Source: Cellulomonas gelida | GTDB lineage: Bacteria; Actinomycetota; Actinomycetes; Actinomycetales; Cellulomonadaceae | Length of the DNA: 64,000 bases | Direction of reading: 5' to 3' | Assembly (NCBI RefSeq): GCF_006538725.1 | Contig: NZ_BJLQ01000008.1 | Location: forward strand, 55,283 to 119,282 | Shown here: positions 19,624 through 29,565 of the stretch, in pieces | How positions within the stretch are numbered: position 1 is the stretch's first letter | Layout: each line of letters opens with the position of its first letter | Translations under genes and position numbers: made by a program | Notes under the pieces: model-generated | The model's database searches: none | The model's input: the letters and a program-made list of their open reading frames with translations, nothing else | Told to the model about the DNA's origin: nothing

Positions 19624-20862
19624 TCAGGCTCCGAAGCCTGCGAGCGTGCGGACCACGAGGTCGGCGAGGAGCCGGCCGCGGCGGGTGAGCAGGAGGCGCC
19701 GCTCGGTCAGGAGCACCCGGCCGTCGACGAGGCCGTCCGCGACGAGCGCCGCGACGCGCCCGCGCTCGTCGGCCGTCATCTCCGCGAGCGGCATCCCCTC
19801 GGCGAGTCGTACGTGCAGCATGAGCCGCTCGAGCGCCGCCGCCTCGTCGTCGATCACCTCACGTCCGGCCGCTGGGCTCAGCCCGGACTCGAGCCGCGAG
19901 GCGTAGGCACGCGGGTGCTTGACGTTCCACCAGCGCACACCGCCGACGTGCGAGTGCGCGCCCGGACCGATCCCCCACCAGTCGTCGCCGCGCCAGTACG
20001 CGAGGTTGTGCCGGCACGCGTGCCGCGCGCCGCGCGCCCAGTTGGAGACCTCGTACCAGCCCAGGCCGGCCTCGGTCAGCAGGTCGTCGGCGAGCTCGTA
20101 CTTCGACGCCTGGTCGTCGGCGTCGGGCAGCGTCAGCTCGCCACGGCGGACCTGCACGGCCATCCGGGTGCCTTCCTCGACCACGAGCGCGTACGCCGAG
20201 ACGTGGTCGACGCCCGTCGCGAGCGCCGCCTCCAGCGAGGTCCGCCAGTCCTCCAGCGACTCCCCCGGCGTGCCGTAGATGAGGTCGAGGGACACGTCGA
20301 GCCCTGCGTCGCGCGCCCACGTCACGACGTCGGCGATGCGCGACGGGTCGTGCGTGCGCTCGAGCGTGCGCAGCACGTGGGGCACCGCCGACTGCATGCC
20401 GAACGAGACGCGCGTGAACCCACCGGCGGCGAGCGCCGCGAGCGACTGCGGGGTCACGGAGTCGGGGTTGGCCTCGGTGGTCACCTCGGCGTCGTCGGCC
20501 AGGCCCCAGGCGTCGTCGACCGCACGCAGCATCCCGACGAGGTCGGCGACCGGCAGGACCGTCGGGGTCCCTCCGCCGACGAAGACCGTGGACACCTCGC
20601 GCTCGGGCAGCCCGGCCGTGCGCAGCACACTCGAGGCGAGCGCCACCTCACGCCGGGCGGTGTCGGCGTACGACGCCTGGCTCGCCCCGCCACCGAGCTC
20701 GACCGCGGTGTAGGTGTTGAAGTCGCAGTACCCGCAGCGCACCGTGCAGAACGGCACGTGCAGGTACACGCCGAACGCGCGCGTCTGCGCACCCGCGACG
20801 ACGGACGCCGGCAGGGCGCCGTCGGCGGGCGCCTCGTCCCCGTCGGGAAGGGCGGGGCTCAT
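19624..20862 (-). CDS. hemW: Radical SAM protein HemW (heme chaperone-like)
   Basis: 412 residues, ATG at 20862. The 4Fe-4S radical-SAM motif CTVRCGYC lies near residue 40, followed by STVFVGGGTPTVLP and EANPDSV; SFGMQS and IYGTPGES complete the fold, with a C-terminal HemW domain (HNLAYWRGDDWWGIGPGAHSH). Often annotated coproporphyrinogen III oxidase, but the HemW subgroup is a heme-binding chaperone for heme insertion. The CxxxCxxC without a further Cys three residues on fits HemW better than HemN. Located 25 nt after lepA, the usual actinobacterial arrangement. Confidence 0.94.
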   Translation of the reverse strand: MSPALPDGDEAPADGALPASVVAGAQTRAFGVYLHVPFCTVRCGYCDFNTYTAVELGGGASQASYADTARREVALASSVLRTAGLPEREVSTVFVGGGTPTVLPVADLVGMLRAVDDAWGLADDAEVTTEANPDSVTPQSLAALAAGGFTRVSFGMQSAVPHVLRTLERTHDPSRIADVVTWARDAGLDVSLDLIYGTPGESLEDWRTSLEAALATGVDHVSAYALVVEEGTRMAVQVRRGELTLPDADDQASKYELADDLLTEAGLGWYEVSNWARGARHACRHNLAYWRGDDWWGIGPGAHSHVGGVRWWNVKHPRAYASRLESGLSPAAGREVIDDEAAALERLMLHVRLAEGMPLAEMTADERGRVAALVADGLVDGRVLLTERRLLLTRRGRLLADLVVRTLAGFGA

Positions 20863-20887
20863 GCGGGCGTGCTCACGAGCGGGGACG

Positions 20888-22774
<1,887 letters not shown>

Positions 22775-22885
22775 GCGGTGGGTGCTCCGGTTCTGGCTCG
22801 TCGTCCGGGCGGGACTGTGGGTGACTTGGCGGTACTTCGACGGTCGTCGGCCGCGCGGGACCTTCTCGGTCACGACACACGACCC

Positions 22886-22891
22886 CACCAT
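22886..22891 (+). promoter_or_regulatory. Candidate -10 (CACCAT) for a leaderless start at 22898
   Basis: CACCAT then six bases then ATG. It keeps only the A2 and T6 of TANNNT, so it is weaker than other cases in the window. Confidence 0.35.
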
Positions 22892-22897
22892 GGTCCC

Positions 22898-23623
22898 ATG
22901 TCGCAGGCACCCGCAGGAGCGCAGCTCGACCACCTCGACCTCCTGCGCGGAGCACAGGCCGAGTTCCTGTCCTCGATCGGCGAGGTCGACCCGGCCACCC
23001 CGATCCCCTGGTGCGGCCGCTGGCGCGTGCGGAACCTCGTCGTCCACCTGAGCCGGATCCACCACTGGGCGGCAGGGCAGGCCGCCAAGCGGCAGGAGAC
23101 CCCGCTCGGACGCGGACCGTTCGTGCTCGACGAGCTCTACGCCGCGCAGGCCACCGAGCTGCGCGAGACGCTCGAGCGCCTGGGCGACACGGAGGGCTGG
23201 ACGCTCGTCGGGAACGGCCCCGCCTCGTGGTGGCGGCGCCGGCAGCTGCACGAGACGACTGTGCACCTGTGGGACCTGCGGGCGTCGTCGGGCCTGCCGG
23301 TCGACGACGACCCGCTCGTGTGGTCCGACACCGTGGACGAGGTCGTCACCGTCATGCAGCCGCGTCAGGAGGCGATGGGCCGGATGCAGCCGCTCGACGC
23401 CCCCGTGCGCCTCGTCGCGACCGACGCCGCCCGGTCGTGGCTGCTGGGCGCGCCAGCGCCGGTGGCGGACGGGCACGAGGGCGCCGATCCGAGTGTCACC
23501 GTCGAGGCCACCGCGCAGGACCTCGCGCTGCTCGTCTGGGGGCGGCGCGGGCCGCAGGACGTCCGGGTGGTCGGCGACGCGCGGGCGCTCGACGAGGCGC
23601 TGTCACGTCGGCTGACCCCCTGA
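22898..23623 (+). CDS. Mycothiol-dependent maleylpyruvate isomerase-family protein
   Basis: 241 residues. The N-terminal DinB-like/MDMPI_N domain has [13 protein letters not shown], then [16 protein letters not shown], and a third metal-ligand region [11 protein letters not shown], giving a plausible three-His metal site; a C-terminal SCP2-like domain follows ([18 protein letters not shown]). Family members use mycothiol or act as thiol S-transferases; the substrate here is unknown. The ATG at 22898 has no ribosome site; CACCAT ends 6 nt upstream, consistent with leaderless initiation. Divergent from lepA. Confidence 0.82.
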   Translation: MSQAPAGAQLDHLDLLRGAQAEFLSSIGEVDPATPIPWCGRWRVRNLVVHLSRIHHWAAGQAAKRQETPLGRGPFVLDELYAAQATELRETLERLGDTEGWTLVGNGPASWWRRRQLHETTVHLWDLRASSGLPVDDDPLVWSDTVDEVVTVMQPRQEAMGRMQPLDAPVRLVATDAARSWLLGAPAPVADGHEGADPSVTVEATAQDLALLVWGRRGPQDVRVVGDARALDEALSRRLTP

Positions 23624-23772
23624 TCCCCCGCGCGATGCACGCCCGCCGGCGGCATTGCCAGCGGTTGCGGGGTCCGGGCGACGCGACGAGAGTCGAGAGG
23701 ACGGCCGGTGACGGCAGCACCGTCCGGCGCTCGCGCCGCACCGACCGACGTCCCGTCCCACGGAGGTCGAGC

Positions 23773-23976
23773 ATGTCGTCAGTCGCCCGCATCACCAGCA
23801 TCAGCGCCCGCTCCGAGACGAGCTTCGACGACGCGGTGCGCACCGGCATCGAGCGCGCGTCGGCGACGCTGCGCAACGTGTCCGGCGCGTGGGTCAAGGA
23901 CCAGAAGGTCGAGGTCACCGACGGCAAGGTGAGCGCCTACCAGGTGGTCCTGGAGGTCACGTTCGTCCTGGAGTGA
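23773..23976 (+). CDS. Dodecin family flavin-binding protein
   Basis: 67 residues, ATG at 23773 with GGAGG 6 nt upstream. The sequence SVARITSISARSETSFDDAV continues through IERASATLRNVSGAWVKDQK to AYQVVLEVTFVLE, the dodecin beta-alpha-beta-beta fold. Dodecins form hollow dodecamers that store or buffer flavins, and some bind CoA. A tryptophan (AWV) occupies the position expected to stack on the flavin ring. It is a single gene, 149 bp after the upstream one, probably with its own promoter. Confidence 0.93.
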   Translation: MSSVARITSISARSETSFDDAVRTGIERASATLRNVSGAWVKDQKVEVTDGKVSAYQVVLEVTFVLE

Positions 23977-23998
23977 CGGCAGGGCCGCTGGCCCGTCA
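23974..23998. terminator. Hairpin overlapping both convergent stop codons
   Basis: TGACGG (23974-23979) pairs with CCGTCA (23993-23998), with an inner GCC/GGC stem. The left arm contains the dodecin stop TGA and the right arm contains the minus-strand stop of the next gene. It is a compact bidirectional terminator candidate in a 19-bp intergenic space. Confidence 0.5.
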
Positions 23999-24442
23999 GA
24001 CCGCCTGGTCGGTCCCGCGCTGCCAGGCGGCGCTCCAGTCGGTGACCAGCGTGGCCGAGCCCGACCGCTCGAGCGCCGTGCTGGCCTGCGTGAGGGCCCG
24101 CGCGACGCGCTTGCTCGCGCCGAGCTCGTGCGCGCCGGCGACGCAGGTCACGAGCGCGCGCGCGTCGTCCCCGGGCGCGACGTCGGTCGCCAGCCGGACC
24201 TGGAGCTCGACCCGCGCGAGCGCGGTCATGAGGGGCAGCTGCACGACCTCCGAGAGGAGGTAGCCCCCGCTGATCCCCCGCGCCGCGTCGAAGCCGCCGT
24301 CGACGCTGCGCACGCGGAAGCCCGCCCACGACACCGCGCGAGCGAGCGCGTCGAGCAGCACGGCTGCGCCCGCGCGGGTCTGGACCACGCACTGCGGCTC
24401 GTCGGCCTGGCGCGCGCTCCAGCCCTCGACGGCGCGGCTCAC
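23996..24442 (-). CDS. Unrecognised 148-residue protein of the EspC/WXG-like module
   Basis: 148 residues, GTG at 24442 overlapping the upstream stop (GTGA). It is a soluble alpha/beta protein with no signal peptide or membrane helix: VVQTRAGAAVLLDALARAVSWAGFRVRSVDGGFDAARG at the start, then a helical half with VARALTQASTALERSG. I do not recognise the family. It is last in a tightly overlapping three-gene unit whose first gene is EspC/WXG-like, so it might be a partner or immunity-like protein; that is a guess from position only. Confidence 0.6.
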   Translation of the reverse strand: MSRAVEGWSARQADEPQCVVQTRAGAAVLLDALARAVSWAGFRVRSVDGGFDAARGISGGYLLSEVVQLPLMTALARVELQVRLATDVAPGDDARALVTCVAGAHELGASKRVARALTQASTALERSGSATLVTDWSAAWQRGTDQAV

Positions 24443-24840
24443 GCGCGCCCGCCGTCGCCCGGTCCGTGCAGCCTACCGAGCAGGTCCTGCATCGCGGTGA
24501 TCTCGTCGCGCAGCAGGTCACCCTGGTCACCCGGCTGCGAGCCGGCCGCCTGCAGCTCACGGCGCGCCGCCTCGCGGATCGCGACGGCCTCGGGGGAGCC
24601 GTCCTGGCCGCCCAGCACCGCTTCGAGCGTCGTCTGACCGGCGTCGATGCGCACCTGCACGCGCTGCCAGTGCGGTCCCAGCTGCCCGGTGCGCGCGGCC
24701 TCCTCGCGCCGCGACGGGGCCTCGCGCGCCGAGCGCTCGTCCGCGGCGCGGACGACCTGCGCGAGCGCGGCGCTCGCCTGCTCGAGTCGCGCGAAGGCCG
24801 CAGCCATCTGCTCACCCGGCGTCCGTGCGTCGGCGCTCAT
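24439..24840 (-). CDS. Unrecognised 133-residue helical protein of the EspC/WXG-like module
   Basis: 133 residues, ATG at 24840 overlapping the upstream gene's stop (ATGA). Predominantly helical and charged: AAAFARLEQASAALAQVVRA, then HWQRVQVRIDAGQTTLEAVL, then REAARRELQAAG. No W-x-G motif, no export signal. It may be a small helical partner that pairs with the 403-residue protein, as WXG100 proteins do with their substrates, but no sequence signature proves this. Confidence 0.6.
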   Translation of the reverse strand: MSADARTPGEQMAAAFARLEQASAALAQVVRAADERSAREAPSRREEAARTGQLGPHWQRVQVRIDAGQTTLEAVLGGQDGSPEAVAIREAARRELQAAGSQPGDQGDLLRDEITAMQDLLGRLHGPGDGGRA

Positions 24841-26048
24841 GAGACGGCCGCCCCGGCGCGCCGGAACACACCCTCGGCGAGGTCCTCGACGATCGCGAGG
24901 CTGCCCACCGCCTGCGCCTGAGCGTCGGCGAACGACGCGATCGCGTCGAACAGCGACTCGATGAGCGTGTAGACGAGCCGCACGATGCCGAAGATCGTCT
25001 CGACCTTCCAGTAGGCGGTGGCGAGCAGGACGCCCCACCCCACGCCCGGCACCGCGAGCTCGGCGGCGATCTCGATCAGGAGCTGGGACAGCTTGCGCAG
25101 TCCGAAGCCGATGCCCGCGCACACCCCCTTGATGAGCAGCCCGACCGCCCCCATCGCGGTGGCGACCGCGTCGAACAGCGGCGCGACCTTCAGGAGCGCC
25201 TGGCTGATCCCCGCCATCGAGAGCCGGAACGCGTCCGCCGCCGCACCGGACCACCCCGTGACCGTCGTCGACACGAGGTGCGCGTGGTTGGCCGCGACCG
25301 CCTGCAGCGCGCCGCTCACGTTGCTCCACGCCTGTGCGGCCTTCTCGACTCCGCGCGGGTCGCCCGCGAACGGCTTGAAGATGAGCTCCTCGAGCATCGA
25401 GTAGCCGACGAGCTGCTCGAACACCCAGTCCACGCTGCCGAGCAGAAGCCCCGCGCTCCAGCGCAGGTCCTCCATGACGTTCGCGCTCGCCACGGGCGTC
25501 ACCAGGTACGACGACGCGTCGACCGACTCGGTCACGCCGTCCCCGGACCCGCCCCACCGGCCCACGTCGCCGAGCAGGTCGCGCGCCGAGTCGATCGCCT
25601 CGACCACGGACTCCTGCATCGAGCCGATCGACTCCCACAGGTAGGAGTCGGTGCTCCCCCAGCTGGGCGGCGCGGCGGAGTCGGCGGGACCGATCGGAGC
25701 GGTCGCCGGCGGTGCCGCACCCCCGTTCCATCCCGCGTCGAGGTCGCCGCCCAACCTGCGCAGACGGTCGAAGGCGGACTCGTCGGCGGTCACGTACGCC
25801 GAGAACGTCGTCGACGCCGTGTAGGCGGTCGTGTCGCAGACCCGTCCGAGCGTGTCCGTGACCAGCCGACCTGTGCTCAGCGCCGCGTCGGCGTAGGGCT
25901 GCAGGCCGAGCAGGATCAGGCCCAGCGACCCGTGCAACGACCCGTGCGCCTCGAGGTGCGCAGTCATCGCACGGCAGTGCCCGCCCTGGCGGGCCAGCAC
26001 CTGCCCCGCACGGTCGATCGTCGTCAGGTCTGTCGTCAGCTCACTCAC
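24837..26048 (-). CDS. EspC/WXG-like protein (type VII secretion-type), 403 residues
   Basis: 403 residues from GTG 26048. Residues 1-105 resemble the EspC-like type VII secretion family: long helices with a Leu/Gly-rich middle (SLGLILLGLQPYADAALS) and a late AYTASTTFSAYVTADESAF helix. Residues 110-190 are a Gly/Ser/Trp-rich linker. Residues 225-300 form a WXG100/PPE-like helical hairpin with W266-S-G268 (VTGWSGAAADAF) preceded by EKAAQAWSNVSGALQAV. Hydrophobic helices follow at about 297-316 and 331-346. No C-terminal toxin domain is visible and no ESX core gene (EccC, EccD) lies in the window. The two downstream genes overlap it. Function unknown; type VII association is inference from fold-like patterns. 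Confidence 0.65.
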   Translation of the reverse strand: MSELTTDLTTIDRAGQVLARQGGHCRAMTAHLEAHGSLHGSLGLILLGLQPYADAALSTGRLVTDTLGRVCDTTAYTASTTFSAYVTADESAFDRLRRLGGDLDAGWNGGAAPPATAPIGPADSAAPPSWGSTDSYLWESIGSMQESVVEAIDSARDLLGDVGRWGGSGDGVTESVDASSYLVTPVASANVMEDLRWSAGLLLGSVDWVFEQLVGYSMLEELIFKPFAGDPRGVEKAAQAWSNVSGALQAVAANHAHLVSTTVTGWSGAAADAFRLSMAGISQALLKVAPLFDAVATAMGAVGLLIKGVCAGIGFGLRKLSQLLIEIAAELAVPGVGWGVLLATAYWKVETIFGIVRLVYTLIESLFDAIASFADAQAQAVGSLAIVEDLAEGVFRRAGAAVS

Positions 26049-26097
26049 GTCGCCCCCGGGTCGCCGCCTCGTCGCCGTCTGTCCGGCGGGAAGCGTC

Positions 26098-26937
26098 TCA
26101 TGACTCGCGCGTGATGCGAACCTCGACCTCGAGCTCCTGCGTGCCCGCACCTGCGTAGATGCCCCGCAGCGGCGCGACGTCGTCGTACGACCGTCCCCGC
26201 GCGAGCACCACGTGGTGCCCACCCGCGGGGATGCGGTTCGTCGGGTCGTAGGCGACCCAGTCCCCGACCCACCACTCGACCCACGCGTGCGACTCGCCCG
26301 TGACCGTCTCGCCGATCTCGCCGCCACGCGAGGGGTGCAGGTAGCCCGAGACGTAGCGCGCGGGGATGCCGAGCGAGCGCAGCGCGCCGAGCGCGAGGTG
26401 CGCGACGTCCTGGCACACACCTGCCTTCGCGTCCCACGCCTCGGTGGCGGGCGTGTGCACGGCGGTCGCACCCGGGATGTACTCGACCCGGTCCCGCAGC
26501 GCGCTGCACACGGCCACCGCGGCGTCCGCGGGCCCGAGCCCGTCGGCGGCGGCGACCGCGAGCTCGACGACCCCCTGCGGCGGTGCGGTCGTCGGCGTGT
26601 CCGACAGGAACTCGGCCATCCGGTCCCGCACGTCGGGCGCGGCGAGCTCGTCCCAGCCGAGGACGGTGCGCGGTGCGACGAGCTCCCCGGTCTCGACCAC
26701 GTGCTCGGCGGTGATGACCATCGACTCGTGCGGCACCAGGACCTCGAACGCCGTCACGGCCGTGCCCCAGTAGTCGCGGTACTCGTACGACCACGTCTGC
26801 GGCCGCGCCTCCAGGTGCGACGAGACGACGGTCTGGCCCGCCTGCGAGACGGGTGTCATGCGCGCCTCGTTGTAGGACGCCTGCACGGGCGTCGCGTAGC
26901 GGAACGTCGAGGTGTGCACCACGCGCAGCCGGCTCAC
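26098..26937 (-). CDS. Transglutaminase-like cysteine protease-fold protein
   Basis: 279 residues from GTG 26937, overlapping the alpha-E stop as GTGA. An N-terminal bacterial transglutaminase-like beta domain (RVVHTSTFRYATPVQASYNEA, about 1-85) precedes the catalytic domain with C175 (KAGVCQDVAHL), H217 (ESHAWVEWW) and D231 (YDPTNR). No signal peptide, so it is cytoplasmic. It is the last gene of the ATP-grasp / alpha-E / transglutaminase operon. In comparative genomics this set is predicted to make and cleave amide bonds of an unknown peptide or small molecule; the substrate is not known. Confidence 0.92.
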   Translation of the reverse strand: MSRLRVVHTSTFRYATPVQASYNEARMTPVSQAGQTVVSSHLEARPQTWSYEYRDYWGTAVTAFEVLVPHESMVITAEHVVETGELVAPRTVLGWDELAAPDVRDRMAEFLSDTPTTAPPQGVVELAVAAADGLGPADAAVAVCSALRDRVEYIPGATAVHTPATEAWDAKAGVCQDVAHLALGALRSLGIPARYVSGYLHPSRGGEIGETVTGESHAWVEWWVGDWVAYDPTNRIPAGGHHVVLARGRSYDDVAPLRGIYAGAGTQELEVEVRITRES

Positions 26938-27863
26938 AGGTTCTCCCCCATCCAGGTCGTCGTGGCGGCCGACGGGAAGTACCGCCCGCGCACCGCGTCG
27001 GACGCGGCCGCGCACGCACGCTGCACCTGCTCCATCTCGTGCGGGAGCGCATCGAGGACGTCGATCAGCGGCCGGTACTCGAGGTTGGTCCGCACCAGGC
27101 CGATGTGCCGGCGGGCGTCGTCGACGCTGGCCCGGTCGACCACCGGCTCGAGCGCCGCGAGGCACGCGTCGGCCTGGTTGAGCGCGTACACGATCGACCG
27201 CGGGAACAACCGGTCGAGCAGCAGGAAGCCTGCCGCACGCTCGTCGGACGCGATCCCGCGGTACGTGCGCAGGAACGCCTCGTGCGCGCCGCACGAGCGC
27301 AGCAGCGTCGTCCAGCCGGGCCCCCCGGTGCCCGCGAGCGCACGGGTCGTGAGCAGGCGCGCCGTCATGTCCGCGCGCTCGATCGAGCGACCGAGCACCA
27401 GGAACGCCCAGGTGTCGTCGCGCGAGATCGTCGCGTCGATGATCCCGGCCACGACCGCGGCACGCTCGCGCACCCACGTGAAGTAGTCGTGCGGCCGCGC
27501 GGGACGCATGTGTGACGGCAGCTGGTTCCACGTCGCGTTCAGGCTCTCCCACAGCTCGGTGGAGATCACCTCACGCGCCCGGCGGGCGTTCTCGCGCGCC
27601 GCGACGAGCGCCCCGGCGATCGACGACGGCGAGAACCGGTCGTACGCGAGCACGTCGAGCACCTCGACACGCCCGATCGCGACGTCCTGCGGCGGGTTCG
27701 GCCGGTCCATGACCGACAGCAGCGACCGGCACGCGAGGTCGACCTCGGCCCACGGGTCCTCGAGCAGGATCTGCAGGTGGACGTCGAGCAGGCGCGCGGT
27801 GTCGTCGGACCGCTCGACGTAGCGGCCGATCCAGAACAGCGACTCGGCGATGCGGCTCAGCAC
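26934..27863 (-). CDS. Alpha-E domain protein (DUF403)
   Basis: 309 residues from GTG 27863, overlapping the ATP-grasp gene by 7 nt. It is an all-helical alpha-E domain: LSRIAESLFWIGRYVERSDDTARLLDVH, later LGRSIERADMTARLL and LNQADACLAALEP. The E-R-x-D-x-T/M-A-R-L-L motif occurs twice, suggesting an internal duplication. The biochemical role is unknown; it always travels with circularly permuted ATP-grasp proteins and probably forms a complex with them. Confidence 0.93.
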   Translation of the reverse strand: MLSRIAESLFWIGRYVERSDDTARLLDVHLQILLEDPWAEVDLACRSLLSVMDRPNPPQDVAIGRVEVLDVLAYDRFSPSSIAGALVAARENARRAREVISTELWESLNATWNQLPSHMRPARPHDYFTWVRERAAVVAGIIDATISRDDTWAFLVLGRSIERADMTARLLTTRALAGTGGPGWTTLLRSCGAHEAFLRTYRGIASDERAAGFLLLDRLFPRSIVYALNQADACLAALEPVVDRASVDDARRHIGLVRTNLEYRPLIDVLDALPHEMEQVQRACAAASDAVRGRYFPSAATTTWMGENL

Positions 27864-29443
27864 GTGCCCACCTCCGTGCTCGGGACCTCGAGCGACGTCT
27901 GCTGCTGCTGCATGACGTGCGCGCGGATGTCCTGCGGGTTCGCCTCGATCGGGACCGCGTTGCCCACCGGGACGGGATGGTGCTGCAGCGGCGCGGCCGC
28001 GCGACGCGGCGGCGACCCGCCGAGCACCCACGTGTCCTTCGACCCGCCACCCTGCGAGGAGTTCACGACGAGCCTGCCCTCGGGCAGCGCGACGCGCGTC
28101 AGGCCGCCCGGCAGCACCCACACGTCCTCGCCGTCGTTGACGGCGAACGGTCGCAGGTCGGTGTGCCGCGGCCGGAGCCCGTCGTCGACGAGCGTCGGCA
28201 GCGTGGAGAGCTGCACCACGGGCTGCGCGATCCAGCCCCGCGGGTCCGCCTGCAGCCGGGAACGCAGGGCCGCGAGCTCCTCCTTGCTCGCCGCCGGCCC
28301 GACGACGAGCCCCTTGCCGCCCGAGCCGTCCACGGGCTTGACGACGAGCTCGTCGAGCCGGTCCAGCACCTCCTCGAGCGAGCCGGGCTCCTCGAGGCGC
28401 CACGTGTCGACGTTCGCGAGGATCGGCTCCTCGCCGAGGTAGTAGCGGATGAGGTCCGGCACGTAGGTGTAGACGAGCTTGTCGTCCGCGACGCCGTTGC
28501 CCACGGCGTTGGCGATCGTCACGGTCCCGTTGCGTGCGCACGTCATGAGCCCGGGCGACCCCAGCAGCGAGTCGGCGCGGAACGTCACCGGGTCCAGGAA
28601 CTCGTCGTCGACCCGGCGGTAGATCACGTCGACGCGCCGGCGGCCCTGCGTGGTGCGCATCCACACACGCCCGCCCGCGCAGAACAGGTCGCGGCCCTCG
28701 ACGAGCTCGACGCCCATGGTCCGCGCGAGCAGCGAGTGCTCGAAGTACGCGCTGTTGTAGACGCCGGGCGTCAGGACGACGACCGTCGGCTCGTCGACGC
28801 CTGCGGGGGCGGCCGCCGTGAGCGCGGCCAGCAGGCGCCGCGGGTAGTCGGCCACCGGGCGGATCCGCAGCGCCGCGAACAGCTCGGGGAAGCTCTGCGC
28901 CATGGCGCGGCGGTTCGACAGCACGTAGCTGACGCCGCTCGGCACGCGCACGTTGTCCTCGAGCACGCGCCAGCCACCCAGCGAGTCGCGGATCAGGTCG
29001 ATGCCCGACACGTGCACCCGGACGCCGTTGGGCGGGGTGATCCCGCGCGCCGCGCGGCAGTAGTTGGTCGAGGAGACGACGACCGAGCGCGGCAGCACGC
29101 CGTCGGCGATCACGCGCTGCGGCCCGTACACGTCCGCGAGGAACGCCTCGAGCGCGCGCACCCGCTGCGCGACGCCCGGCGCGACGTGGTCCCACTCCTG
29201 GCTCGCCAGCACGCGCGGCACCACGTCGAGCGGGAACGGTCGTTCCTCGCCCGCGAAGTCGAACGTGACGCCCTGCGTGAGGTAGGACCGGGCGAGCGCG
29301 TCGGCCCGAGCCCGCAGCTCCCCGGCCGAGAGCTGGGCCAGGGCAGCATGTACCTGCCGGTATGCCGCCCGCGGGCCGGTCGCGGTGTCGAGCATCTCGT
29401 CCCAGGCGACCCCGGCCGGATAGTCGTCGAAGAGGTCCGCCAT
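27857..29443 (-). CDS. Circularly permuted ATP-grasp protein (DUF404/DUF407)
   Basis: 528 residues from ATG 29443 (MADLFDDYPAGVAWDEML). It contains EERPFPLDVVPRVL, FLADVYGPQRVI, GIDLIRDSLGGWRVLEDNVR with PSGVSYVLSNR, and the ATP-grasp residues DELVVKPVDGSGGKGLVVGP and VNSSQGGGSKDTWVL, as in the CP_ATPgrasp family. Predicted ATP-dependent carboxylate-amine ligase. First gene of a three-gene overlapping operon. There is no ribosome site before the ATG, but a -10 TACGTT ends 6 nt upstream, so the mRNA is probably leaderless. Confidence 0.93.
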   Translation of the reverse strand: MADLFDDYPAGVAWDEMLDTATGPRAAYRQVHAALAQLSAGELRARADALARSYLTQGVTFDFAGEERPFPLDVVPRVLASQEWDHVAPGVAQRVRALEAFLADVYGPQRVIADGVLPRSVVVSSTNYCRAARGITPPNGVRVHVSGIDLIRDSLGGWRVLEDNVRVPSGVSYVLSNRRAMAQSFPELFAALRIRPVADYPRRLLAALTAAAPAGVDEPTVVVLTPGVYNSAYFEHSLLARTMGVELVEGRDLFCAGGRVWMRTTQGRRRVDVIYRRVDDEFLDPVTFRADSLLGSPGLMTCARNGTVTIANAVGNGVADDKLVYTYVPDLIRYYLGEEPILANVDTWRLEEPGSLEEVLDRLDELVVKPVDGSGGKGLVVGPAASKEELAALRSRLQADPRGWIAQPVVQLSTLPTLVDDGLRPRHTDLRPFAVNDGEDVWVLPGGLTRVALPEGRLVVNSSQGGGSKDTWVLGGSPPRRAAAPLQHHPVPVGNAVPIEANPQDIRAHVMQQQQTSLEVPSTEVGTC

Positions 29444-29449
29444 GGGGCG

Positions 29450-29455
29450 AACGTA
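29450..29455 (-). promoter_or_regulatory. -10 TACGTT for leaderless ATP-grasp operon
   Basis: On the minus strand TACGTT, six bases (CGCCCC), then ATG at 29443. A perfect TTGACA lies nearby but only 9 nt upstream of the -10, too close to act as its -35. Confidence 0.6.
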
Positions 29456-29552
29456 GCGCCGCTGTGTCAACGGCGCGTTACGGCGAGAAGGTCCCCCGCC
29501 GGGCGGGTCGTCGTCCCGACCGGTCGGGGCCCCGGCGTCCTGACGAGTTCGC

Positions 29553-29558
29553 TAGGTT
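29553..29558 (+). promoter_or_regulatory. -10 TAGGTT for leaderless PemK-like gene
   Basis: TAGGTT, seven bases (CTGGTCC), then GTG at 29566. No ribosome site between. Divergent from the ATP-grasp -10 about 100 bp away. Confidence 0.6.
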
Positions 29559-29565
29559 CTGGTCC

